Source: Actinoalloteichus hoggarensis
GTDB taxonomy: Bacteria; Actinomycetota; Actinomycetes; Mycobacteriales; Pseudonocardiaceae
Direction of reading: 5' to 3'
Length of the DNA stretch: 64,000 nucleotides
NCBI RefSeq assembly: GCF_002234535.1
Contig: NZ_CP022521.1
Span: forward strand, 6,308,001 to 6,372,000
Positions 51,676-61,690 of this stretch are shown piece after piece. Position 1 is the first letter of the stretch. Every line of letters begins with the position of its first letter. A program made the position numbers and the translations under genes. The notes under the pieces are model-generated. The model was not told the DNA's origin. It saw nothing but the letters and a program-made list of their open reading frames with translations, and ran no database searches.

Positions 51676-52494
51676 GTGGACATCAGGGGGCGCATCACCC
51701 TGTCCGCCCTAGAGGTGGACAGCATTCTCACCACACTCAAGACGTCGCTGCCGACCGCCTTTCACTTCCTTGGTTTCGGGGACACCGAGGACGAGCGCAG
51801 GCAGCTGCACCGGCAGGCCTGGCAGGGCATGGAGCGCAAGGGGCTCGTCGAACGGGGAGAGCTGCATCCGTTCCTCACCAGGGCCTTCCAGACGCTCGCC
51901 CGCCCCGCCCTGTCGATCTGGGCGTTCGTTCAACTCGGCGGCGCGGAAGAGATCGACGCCGTGATCGCGGGGAGCGGGGAGTTCGCCGTGATCGCCGCCC
52001 ATCACGGATCCAAGGATCGCCATCCGCGAGATCGTGAACTTCACCTCGACCCGGTTCGGGGCTCCGCGCTGCCGTGGGCGGCAGCCGGGCTGCTCCCCGA
52101 GCATCGGCCGGGCCCGGGCAGGTCGGTGAGCTGCTCCTCCGAGGAGATCGAGGCCGCCGGAAAGCGGATCGGCCGTGATTCCAGCGCGGCGCGCACCGCC
52201 TTCGTCCAGGCCGGGATCCGACCAGCCGACGCGGACATGCTGGCCGCGGTCCTCACTGCGAAGCGACTGCGGTTCGGCGAGTTCAGTGCCCGCGCCTTCG
52301 ATCCACTCAGCGGCCGGGTTCGGAAGTCGGAGTTCCGTGCCGACGTGCTGGACACCGTGGCCGGGCGATATCTCCTCCAGCACAAACCCGATCGGAGCGG
52401 CGGGCGCTGGTTCACCATGGCGCCGACCGACCGAGGTCGTCTCGCCGAGCGGCTCGACGAGGTGCTCCAGTCCGTGGCACCTCGGCGACGCTGA
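51676..52494 (+). CDS. espG: ESX secretion-associated protein EspG
   Basis: A 272-residue cytosolic chaperone of type VII secretion. The family opening appears as 'ITLSALEVDSILTTL'. The middle has the central sheet pattern ('PALSIWAFVQLGGAEEIDAV', 'FAVIAAHHGSKD'), and the C-terminal part 'RYLLQHKPDRSGGRWFTMAP' is typical. EspG binds the tip of PE-PPE dimers and keeps them soluble for secretion. It begins two bases after the PPE-like gene. No membrane ESX components (EccB/C/D/E, MycP) lie in this window. Confidence 0.85.
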   Translation: MDIRGRITLSALEVDSILTTLKTSLPTAFHFLGFGDTEDERRQLHRQAWQGMERKGLVERGELHPFLTRAFQTLARPALSIWAFVQLGGAEEIDAVIAGSGEFAVIAAHHGSKDRHPRDRELHLDPVRGSALPWAAAGLLPEHRPGPGRSVSCSSEEIEAAGKRIGRDSSAARTAFVQAGIRPADADMLAAVLTAKRLRFGEFSARAFDPLSGRVRKSEFRADVLDTVAGRYLLQHKPDRSGGRWFTMAPTDRGRLAERLDEVLQSVAPRRR

Positions 52495-53188
52495 CGACTT
52501 CCGCGTCTCGAGGCCGGGACGGGCTGCCCAGGTGTCGCCGGGCTGCCCGCGCTCCCCGCGATCAGGAGCGCCGCACGCTCTTCGGGAGAAGGGGTCGGGA
52601 CGAACTCTCACCGGACCGGACCCGGACCGGGCCGGCTTGAACGGGCCGGCTGCGATACGGACCGGTGCGCGGGAGAGATCCGGCAGCGGGGCGGGCGGCG
52701 GCACCGCCCCGGCGGCCGTGAGCGCCGCGCGGTCGTCAGGGCGGCGAAGGCACTGCCTGCCGATACAGACGGCGGCGGCTACCGTGTCGACACGGCAGGC
52801 GACGACGGGCCCGCGGACGGTCGGACGGCCTCATACGCCGACCCACCGCCCTCCGATCGAGGAGGCGACGTCGACGTCCACGTACAACGCCGCGTCGTCC
52901 ACGACCTCGGGGCCGGCGACCCGGTCGAGATCGTGATCGATGTCGGCACACCACGACTCGCCGAACGTGATCTCGACAGGTGGAATTCCGCGCTGTTCAC
53001 CCAGCCGGACGGCTGCCCGGCGCTCCTCACCGCCCATCGTGGTGAAGCCGCCGCTGCGTACAGGCCGACGGTCTCGTGAACCTGCCCGAGGAGGCGGCTC
53101 GCCGTCAGGCCGAGCCACCGCACCGGCGGCATCTCACAGCGCGATGTCGACGCCCGACGGGGCGCGGCACACCAGTCCCCGGCCGTGA
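52495..53188. other. Degenerate region with a coding-like fragment
   Basis: Most of these 690 bp show no plausible gene. On the minus strand, 52831-53118 has a 95-codon frame. Its last 70 residues look protein-like ('VRLGEQRGIPPVEITFGES', 'WCADIDHDLDRVAGPEVVDD', ending IGGRWVGV). The sequence before it looks coding only in another frame ('WLGLTASRLLGQVHETVGLY'), which suggests a frameshifted remnant. I cannot name the family. It could be a decayed immunity or accessory gene of the ESX-linked cluster. Confidence 0.35.
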
Positions 53189-53439
53189 TCACGAATCCCG
53201 CGCGGCAAGGCGGTCCAAGACCGCGGGCACGTCGAGGAGCGGATGCTCGGCGATCGTTGAGGCCGGCGTCCTCGATCAGTCCGTCGCACGATTCGTCGGC
53301 ATCGGTCCATCCCTCGTACCGCGGATCTGACCTGCGTCGACACGGACCACCGCGATGGTGGTCGACACCCAGGCCAGGGTTCCGTCGCCTTGGGGGCGAC
53401 AGTGAGCACCCGCCAGGCACGGGCGCCGGTTCGTTCCAC
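53189..53439 (-). pseudogene. Decayed ORF with three frameshifts, family unknown
   Basis: Read across three frame changes, the minus strand gives a coherent protein tail: 'ARAWRVLTVAP', then 'GDGTLAWVSTTIAVVRVDAG', then 'YEGWTDADESCDGLIEDAGL', then 'IAEHPLLDVPAVLDRLAARD' and a stop at 53189. No single frame is open over the whole. It starts near GTG 53439, 20 bp after the PoxB-like gene stop on the same strand. I do not recognise the family. Confidence 0.45.
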
Positions 53440-53459
53440 GGCCGAGCGGCGAATCGGCG

Positions 53460-55253
53460 TCACCTCCGCCTGCCGGGCAGGAACTCCTGCACCTTGGTCT
53501 TGACGCCCTGCGCGATGAGATGCAGCGCTTCGGGGTCGCCCTTCAGAATCGCCTCGGCGGCCGACTTGACCTGTTCGAACGTCGCGTGGGGCGGGATCGG
53601 CGGGACCTCGGGATCGCAGCGGACGTCCAGCAGCGCGGGTCCGTCCGCGGCGAGCACCGTGTCCCACGCCGTGGCGAGCCGACTCGGGTCGTCCACGCTG
53701 ACGGCGGTGAAGCCCAGGGAGCGGGCGAAGCCCGCGTAGTCGACCTCCGGCAGGTTCTGCGATTCCTCGAACTTCGGGGCGCCGCCCATCGCGCGCAACT
53801 CCCAGGTCACCTGGTTGAGGTCGTTGTTGTGGAACACGCAGACGACGCAGCGCGGATCGCTCCACAGCTCCCGGTACCGCGCGATGGTGATCAGCTCGGC
53901 GAGCCCGTTCATCTGCATGGCGCCGTCGCCGACGAGCGCGATCACGGGCCGGTCGGGGTGGGCGAACTTCGCGCCGATCGCATAGGGCACCGCAGGCCCC
54001 ATGGTGGCCAGCGTCCCGGACAGGGAGGCGCGGATGTCGCCGCGAACACGCAGATTACGGGCGAACCAGTTGGTGGACGAGCCGGAGTCGGCGGTGACGA
54101 TGGCGTCGTCGGGGAGGCGGCGGGACAGTTCCGACACGACGGCCATCGGATTCACCGGATCGGCCTGAACGGCGGCCTCTCGGTCGACGGTCTCCCACCA
54201 GGACGCGACGTTCTTCTCGATCGTCTTCCGCCAGGATCGATCGGTCCGCTTCTCCAGTCTCGGCAGCAGTGCCCGCAGGGTCGCCGCACTGTCGCCGACG
54301 AGGTTGACCTCGGTCGGATAGCGCATGCCGATGAACTTGCCGTCCAGATCGATCTGGACGGCCCTGGCCTGACCGAACTCGGGCAGGAACTGTGAGTAGG
54401 GGAAGTTCGATCCGACGATGAGCAGGGTGTCGCAGCCCTGCATGAGTTCGTAACTCGGCCGGGTGCCGAGCAGTCCGATCGTGCCGGTGACATACGGCAG
54501 CTCGTCGGACAGCACGTCCTTGCCCAACAACGCCTTGGCGACGCCCGCACCGGTGATCTCCGCGAGCTGACGGATCTCCTCGGCCGCGCCTCGGGCGCCC
54601 TGGCCGACGAGAACGGCGACCTTCCGTCCCGTGTTGAGGATCTCGGCGGCCTCGGCGAGGTCCTCCTCCGCAGGCACCGGCCGGCTCCACGAGGTGCCGG
54701 GCCTGCTGGAGGGCACCTGTTTGAAGGCGTGCTGGGGCGGGGAGTAGTCCTCCTCCTGCAGGTCCGCCGGAATGATCAGCGCCGTCGGGCACCGAGACGC
54801 CTGTGCGGTGCGGATCGCCCGGTCCAGCGCGTTGGGCAGCTGTTCCGGCACGGTGACCTCGACGAGATACTCGCTCGCGACGTCCTTGTACAGCGTCTTC
54901 AGGTCGACTTCCTGCTGGTAGCTGCCGCCGATCGCGCTGCGGTCGGTCTGCCCGACTATCGCGACCACGGGAACGTGGTCGAGCTTCGCGTCGTAGAGGC
55001 CGTTGAGCAGGTGGATGGCGCCGGGACCCGAGGTGGCCATGCAGACGCCGAAGCCGCCGCTGAACTTGGCGTAGCCGACGGCGGCGAACGCGGCCATCTC
55101 CTCATGCCGTGCCTGCACGAATCGGGGCTGGTTGTCGGCCTTCCCGAATGCGGCGACGATGCCGTTGATGCCGTCGCCGGGATAGGCGAACACCTGTCTC
55201 ACCCCCCATTCCCGCAGCCGCCGAAGCAGGTAGTCGCTGACCGTCTCCGCCAT
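53460..55253 (-). CDS. poxB: Thiamine diphosphate-dependent pyruvate oxidase/dehydrogenase-like enzyme
   Basis: A 597-residue enzyme with the three-domain ThDP fold. The catalytic Glu lies in 'VQARHEEMAAFAAVGYAKFS' (PYR domain). The central FAD- or nucleotide-binding domain contains 'VAVLVGQGARGA', and the PP domain has the GDG-x(n)-N cofactor motif 'LVGDGAMQMNGLAEL' continuing to HNNDLNQ. Best match by recall is pyruvate dehydrogenase (quinone)/PoxB-like; acetolactate synthase or xanthan-type decarboxylases are less likely. It would convert pyruvate to acetate and CO2 at the membrane. It stands alone, between a decayed ORF and an 800-bp gap. Confidence 0.82.
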   Translation of the reverse strand: MAETVSDYLLRRLREWGVRQVFAYPGDGINGIVAAFGKADNQPRFVQARHEEMAAFAAVGYAKFSGGFGVCMATSGPGAIHLLNGLYDAKLDHVPVVAIVGQTDRSAIGGSYQQEVDLKTLYKDVASEYLVEVTVPEQLPNALDRAIRTAQASRCPTALIIPADLQEEDYSPPQHAFKQVPSSRPGTSWSRPVPAEEDLAEAAEILNTGRKVAVLVGQGARGAAEEIRQLAEITGAGVAKALLGKDVLSDELPYVTGTIGLLGTRPSYELMQGCDTLLIVGSNFPYSQFLPEFGQARAVQIDLDGKFIGMRYPTEVNLVGDSAATLRALLPRLEKRTDRSWRKTIEKNVASWWETVDREAAVQADPVNPMAVVSELSRRLPDDAIVTADSGSSTNWFARNLRVRGDIRASLSGTLATMGPAVPYAIGAKFAHPDRPVIALVGDGAMQMNGLAELITIARYRELWSDPRCVVCVFHNNDLNQVTWELRAMGGAPKFEESQNLPEVDYAGFARSLGFTAVSVDDPSRLATAWDTVLAADGPALLDVRCDPEVPPIPPHATFEQVKSAAEAILKGDPEALHLIAQGVKTKVQEFLPGRRR

Positions 55254-56053
55254 CGAAACTCCTCACTCAGGGGCCCGGAACGTGTCTGCGGATACCCGCC
55301 TGGCGGTTCCGGTACACCCCGCGGTGGAGGCGCGACGCGGGGAGGACCACGGGTGCGGACGAGCACGCCCGGCGACGAAGGAGTCCGGCGCCCCGGCTCG
55401 GCCGCCCTCCCACCGCGGACACGCCGCCCGGCTCCTGACGGGAGTGGCGGCCGCTGCGACATGAACCGGCATCGTGCGTGGTTCCACCGCCTCACGTGAT
55501 CGGGCGGCACGGCCGGATCACGGGGGCACGGGCTGGAGGGGCCGGGACTGGGCGCGCAGAGGCCGCGGCCCGGCGGAGCACCATCGTCTCCCGGGCCGAC
55601 GAATTCCGTCGGCGTGGTCGTGGATGGTGCTCGGCCTGTCCCGCACGGTCCTCGACATGTCGACGACGACGTCGATGCCGAAGCGGACTTCCCGGGCACG
55701 AGCCGGCTGTCCACCGGCGGCGAGGCCGAAGGCGGGCGGCGACGGCCGCGAAGAGGGCACGGACGGGCACGCCCGCCGGCGCCCGGTAGCCGCGGCCGGC
55801 GACGACCGCGCGCGGGCAGAGACGACCGCCTGCGGATGACACCACCGCCCGGGCCATGGCGACCGGCCGCCGGAGCGAGCGGACGACGTCCTTGACGGGG
55901 CCGTACGCCCGGACGACGCCTGCCACGGCCGAGCCGGACCCCGAGATCCGACCCCGGCGACCACCCCGGCCCGCCTCCGGACCGGCGAACGCGGCGGGCT
56001 TCACCAGGTGGACGCCTGCGGGCTCGCGCGCATCGCCGGGACGGAGCGGCGGG
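55254..56053. other. 800-bp gap without recognisable gene
   Basis: An extremely GC-rich region between the divergent-facing starts and ends of the PoxB-like gene and purM. All open frames have Arg/Pro/Ala shadow composition. No RNA gene, repeat array or clear promoter was seen. Confidence 0.5.
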
Positions 56054-57151
56054 TCAGAAGCGGGGGTGCTGGCCGATCATCGTCACACGGGGGGCCGGGC
56101 CCTCGGTGTTCACCGCGACATCGCCGGAGCGGGCGACCTCGCCCAGCACCCAGGCGGGGACATGGCGGGCGGTGAGCAGGGCCAGCGCCCGGTCGGTGTC
56201 CTCGGCGGCCACCACGGCGACCATGCCGACGCCCATGTTGAAGGTGCGCTCCATCTCCTCGCGGGCCACTCGGCCGCGCTGAGCGATCAGAGAGAACACC
56301 GGTGAGGGCGTCCACGTGCCGCGATCGAGCACGGCGGTCAGGCCGTCGGGGATCACCCTGGTGAGGTTGCCTGCCAGACCGCCGCCGGTGATGTGGGAGA
56401 GCGTCCGCACATCGGTCTCGGCGATCAGGGCCAGGCAGTCCTTGGCGTAGATGCGCGTCGGCTCCAGCAGCTCGTCGCCCAGCGAACGACCGAACTCCTC
56501 GACATGCCCGGACAGCGGCATCCGGGCGATGTCGAGCAGCACGTGCCGGGCGAGCGAGTATCCGTTCGAGTGCAGGCCGGAAGAGCCCAGCGCCAAGACG
56601 ACGTCGCCGGGGCGGACGCGGTCCGGTCCCAACACCGAGTCGGCCTCGACGACGCCCACGCCGGTGCCGGAGATGTCATAGTCGCCTTGGACCATCAGGC
56701 CGGGGTGCTCGGCGGTCTCGCCGCCGAGGAGGGCGCAGCCCGCCTGCACACAGCCCTCGGAGATGCCCTTGACCAGCTCGGCGATCCGTTCCGGGATGAC
56801 CTTGCCGACCGCGATGTAGTCCTGCATGAACAGGGGCTCGGCGCCGCACACCACGAGGTCGTCCATCACCATGGCGACCAGGTCGATGCCCACCGTGTCG
56901 TGCCGGTCCAGCGCCTGGGCGATCGCGATCTTGGTGCCGACGCCGTCGGTGGAGGAGGCGATGACGGGCTCGCGCCAGCGGTCCAGCTTCAGCTTGAAGA
57001 GCCCGGCGAAACCACCGAGCCCGCCGAGCACCTCAGGACGAGTCGCCCTGGCCGCCCAGGGCTTCAGTCGCTCAACCGCCTCGTCACCAGCGGAGATGTC
57101 CACTCCGGCGGCGGCATAGGTGGCACCTGACATCTCGGTCTGGGCAGTCAC
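56054..57151 (-). CDS. purM: Phosphoribosylformylglycinamidine cyclo-ligase PurM
   Basis: A 365-residue AIR synthetase, fifth step of purine synthesis, converting FGAM and ATP to AIR. Family signatures: 'TYAAAGVDISAGDEAVERLK', 'STDGVGTKIAIAQALDRHDT', 'MVMDDLVVCGAEPLFMQDYI', 'LLGGETAEHPGLM', 'LGSSGLHSNGYSLAR' and 'HITGGGLAGNLTRVIPDGL'. I choose the GTG at 57151, six bases after GGAG; ATG codons at 57163 and 57178 are alternatives. It follows purF by 164 bp on the same strand, as in mycobacteria. Confidence 0.95.
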   Translation of the reverse strand: MTAQTEMSGATYAAAGVDISAGDEAVERLKPWAARATRPEVLGGLGGFAGLFKLKLDRWREPVIASSTDGVGTKIAIAQALDRHDTVGIDLVAMVMDDLVVCGAEPLFMQDYIAVGKVIPERIAELVKGISEGCVQAGCALLGGETAEHPGLMVQGDYDISGTGVGVVEADSVLGPDRVRPGDVVLALGSSGLHSNGYSLARHVLLDIARMPLSGHVEEFGRSLGDELLEPTRIYAKDCLALIAETDVRTLSHITGGGLAGNLTRVIPDGLTAVLDRGTWTPSPVFSLIAQRGRVAREEMERTFNMGVGMVAVVAAEDTDRALALLTARHVPAWVLGEVARSGDVAVNTEGPAPRVTMIGQHPRF

Positions 57152-57315
57152 AACAGGCTCCATGTCATCCGAAGACATATCTGAGGGGTCGAAGGGCCTC
57201 GTCAGGCCCGGCGCCGCCTGGAAGCGGGCCCTGCCGGCGTTCTCGCCAACCACGCTACGCGCCGATCTAGATCCACAACGTAACGGTTGTCGTACCATCG
57301 CCGGCTCGCGCCGTG

Positions 57316-58923
<1,608 letters not shown>

Positions 58924-59217
58924 CGAGATCTCCCTATGGATGGAAGGCGGGATACCGCCCGAGTGTAGTCCGAATGCCGGGCAGGGCCGACGTGCTGCGC
59001 GCGGGCCGCCCGCGTCGGCTCCACCCGCCGTGCCGGGGGTGACGGCAGGGACGGACGGGACAGGCGGAGCGTGCCCGGTTCCGGCACGACGGGTCCGGAC
59101 ACGGCCGGTCCGGACGTAGGGGCGTCCAGGCGTGGGCGTGGGAGCCGGTAGGCGGCGGGCAGGGCCGTGTGTCTCTCTCGCCCCGCATCGGGCGCGGGTC
59201 AGACGGGACCAGGCGGG

Positions 59218-59595
59218 TCAGAACAGCGGAAGCCAGTGTGAGAGGTCGGCCCGACCGCCGGAGGCGCTGACCCGGCCCGCCGCCAGCGCGTCGTCCCAGG
59301 ACAGCCTCCCGGTGGCGAGCTCCAGCCAGGTACGGGGATCGGTCTCCACCACGTTGGGCGGAGTCCCTCGGGTGTGTCGCGGGCCTGCCACGCACTGCAC
59401 CGCGGCGAAGGGCGGCACTCGCACCTCGACGGTGTGGCCCGGCGCGACCTGTTCGAGGGTGCGCAGACTGAGCCGCACCGCGGCGGCGAGCACCGTGCGC
59501 TCCGGTCGTGCCGTCTCCCCGTCGGCCAACCAGTCGCCGACCGCCGCCACGGCGGCCCTGGCCTCCTGAGGGTCGAGCCGACGTCGTGCAGCCAT
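59218..59595 (-). CDS. Sterol carrier (SCP2-like) family protein
   Basis: A 125-residue protein with the SCP2-like fold pattern: 'VRLSLRTLEQVAPGHTVEVR' as central helix and strand, 'ETDPRTWLELATGRLSWDDA' as the conserved later helix. It corresponds to Rv0807 beside purF in mycobacteria. The function is unknown; small-molecule or lipid binding is the family theme. The ATG is at 59595 with no strong ribosome site. The 300 bp between it and purF contain nothing I recognise. Confidence 0.78.
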   Translation of the reverse strand: MAARRRLDPQEARAAVAAVGDWLADGETARPERTVLAAAVRLSLRTLEQVAPGHTVEVRVPPFAAVQCVAGPRHTRGTPPNVVETDPRTWLELATGRLSWDDALAAGRVSASGGRADLSHWLPLF

Positions 59596-59673
59596 GTCCG
59601 CAGCCTAGCCGGCGCCGAGGAACGGGCGTGCGCCTGTCGGGCGGGGGCCGGGCGACGGGCTTACCGTTCGACC

Positions 59674-61632
59674 ATGGGGCACTCCGCCGGGCCACGTCCT
59701 CCCTCGTCGCGGGTGCGGCCCGCGAGCGACGCGGGCCTGCCCGGCCTCATCGAGGACTACGCGATGCTGTCCGACCTGCGCACCGCGGCCCTGGTGGGCA
59801 AGGACGGGTCACTGGACTGGCTGTGTCTGCCCCGTTTCGACTCGCCGTCCTGCTTCTCCCGGCTGCTCGGCGACGACCGGGCGGGTCACTGGCGGATCAC
59901 ACCGGTCGAGGAGGTCCTCGAGGTCCGGCGGCGCTACCGCAAGGACACGATGATCCTGGAGACCGACTTCCACACCGCGCACGGCGTGGTGCGTCTGGTG
60001 GACGCGATGGAACCGCATCCCGATCACGAGGACCTGCCGACCCGGCTGATCCGCATGGTGTACGGGCTCACGGGCTCGGTGCAGCTGCGGCTGGACTGGG
60101 TGGTGCGCTTCGCGTACGCGGACTCGGTTCCGTGGGTCCGTCGAGTCCAGGAGGAGGACTCGACGGAGTGCGTCTTCGCCGTCGCGGGCCCGGACGCCGT
60201 GGTGCTGCGGGGAGAGCCGCTGCCGAAGCCGGTGCCGCATCGACTGGCCCACGAGGCAGTCTTCACCGTCAACGCCGGGGAGAGCCGGGCGTGGGTGATG
60301 CAGTACCGGTGGGCCGCGCAGTCCCCGCCCGCCTGGGTCGATCCGGGCGAGTGTCTGCGGCGCACGGAGCGGTACTGGCGCGACTGGACGTCGAAGATCC
60401 AGTACAGCGGGCCGTGTGAGGCGGCGGTACGTCGATCGCTGATCACCCTCAAGGGGCTGATCTACGCGCCGAGCGGCGGCATCGTCGCCGCCCCGACCAC
60501 CTCGCTGCCGGAGGCGCTCGGCGGGTCGCGCAACTGGGACTACCGGTACTGCTGGCTGCGGGACGCCACGTTGACCCTGCTGGCCCTGGATTCGCTGGGT
60601 TGCGGGGCGGAGGCGGCGGCCTGGCGCGACTGGCTGCTACGGGCGGTGGCGGGTGACCCGGCCGACCTACAGATCATGTACGCGATCGACGGGCGACGTC
60701 ACCTGCTCGAATGGGAGGTGGACTGGCTGATCGGCTATCACGGCGCCACGCCGGTGCGGGTGGGCAACGGCGCGTTCCGTCAACGGCAGCTCGACGTCTA
60801 CGGCGAGGTGATGGACGCCCTGCACCTGGCCAGGGAGCGCGGCCTCGCGGAGACCGCCGAGTCGTGGGCGTTGCAGCGTGCCCTGCTGGCGGATCTGGAA
60901 CGGGTCTGGCACCTGCCGGATCACGGTCTGTGGGAGGTACGCGGACCGGAACGGCACTTCACCCATTCCAGGGTGATGGTCTGGGTGGCCTTCGACCGCG
61001 CGGTGCACGCCGTCGAGGAGTTCGGCCTGCCGGGGCCGGTGGCGCGGTGGCGCGAGCTTCGGGACCGGGTGCACGCCGAGGTGCTGCGGGAAGGCTGGAA
61101 CCAGGAGCTCGGCACCTTCACCCAGTACTACGGGGGGACCGAGTTGGACGCCGCCACGCTGCTGCTGCCCATGCTGGGCTTCCTGCCGGGCGCCGACGAG
61201 CGGATCGTGGGCACGATCGAGGCGATCGACCGCGATCTGCGACATGGCGATCTGGTGGACCGGTACTCGACGGAACCCGGCATCTCGCCGATCGACGGGC
61301 TGAGCGGCCGGGAGGGCTCGTTCATCGCCTGTTCGTTCTGGTTCGTCAACGCGCTGGAGCTCTCCGGCCGGTGTGACGAGGCGCTGGCCATGTTCCATCG
61401 GCTCGTGGCGTTGGCCAACGACGTGGGACTGTACTCGGAGGAGTACGACTCGCGGGGTCGCCGGTTCACCGGCAACTTCCCCCAGGCCTTCAGTCAGCTC
61501 GCCATGGTCGACTCGGCGGCGCTGCTGGCGTTGAACGCCCCCCGTAGGCATGAGCCCGACCGCAGGAACGGCCGGGCGTCCCGGCATCACCATGCTCGTC
61601 GACACGCCGACGACGGACGTCGTCCCGAGTGA
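59674..61632 (+). CDS. GH15 family glycosidase (glucoamylase/trehalase type)
   Basis: A 652-residue enzyme. The N-terminal beta-domain starts with 'LIEDYAMLSDLRTAALVGKDGSLDWLCLPRFDS' (given in part by position), and an (alpha/alpha)6 barrel carries 'GSRNWDYRYCWLRDATLTLL' and the acidic 'LYSEEYDSRGRRFTGNFPQA', where the catalytic Glu residues lie. Actinobacterial proteins of this type include alpha,alpha-trehalases active on trehalose; glucoamylase activity is the alternative. A -10 box TACCGT lies 6 bp before the ATG with no ribosome site, so it is probably leaderless. The last 30 residues are His/Arg-rich and outside the domain. Confidence 0.88.
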   Translation: MGHSAGPRPPSSRVRPASDAGLPGLIEDYAMLSDLRTAALVGKDGSLDWLCLPRFDSPSCFSRLLGDDRAGHWRITPVEEVLEVRRRYRKDTMILETDFHTAHGVVRLVDAMEPHPDHEDLPTRLIRMVYGLTGSVQLRLDWVVRFAYADSVPWVRRVQEEDSTECVFAVAGPDAVVLRGEPLPKPVPHRLAHEAVFTVNAGESRAWVMQYRWAAQSPPAWVDPGECLRRTERYWRDWTSKIQYSGPCEAAVRRSLITLKGLIYAPSGGIVAAPTTSLPEALGGSRNWDYRYCWLRDATLTLLALDSLGCGAEAAAWRDWLLRAVAGDPADLQIMYAIDGRRHLLEWEVDWLIGYHGATPVRVGNGAFRQRQLDVYGEVMDALHLARERGLAETAESWALQRALLADLERVWHLPDHGLWEVRGPERHFTHSRVMVWVAFDRAVHAVEEFGLPGPVARWRELRDRVHAEVLREGWNQELGTFTQYYGGTELDAATLLLPMLGFLPGADERIVGTIEAIDRDLRHGDLVDRYSTEPGISPIDGLSGREGSFIACSFWFVNALELSGRCDEALAMFHRLVALANDVGLYSEEYDSRGRRFTGNFPQAFSQLAMVDSAALLALNAPRRHEPDRRNGRASRHHHARRHADDGRRPE

Positions 61633-61690
61633 GCCGTGGAGCTCCCCGAGGGGGCGGGCCTGCTCGTCGTCGACCCCGTGTCGGTCCTCT

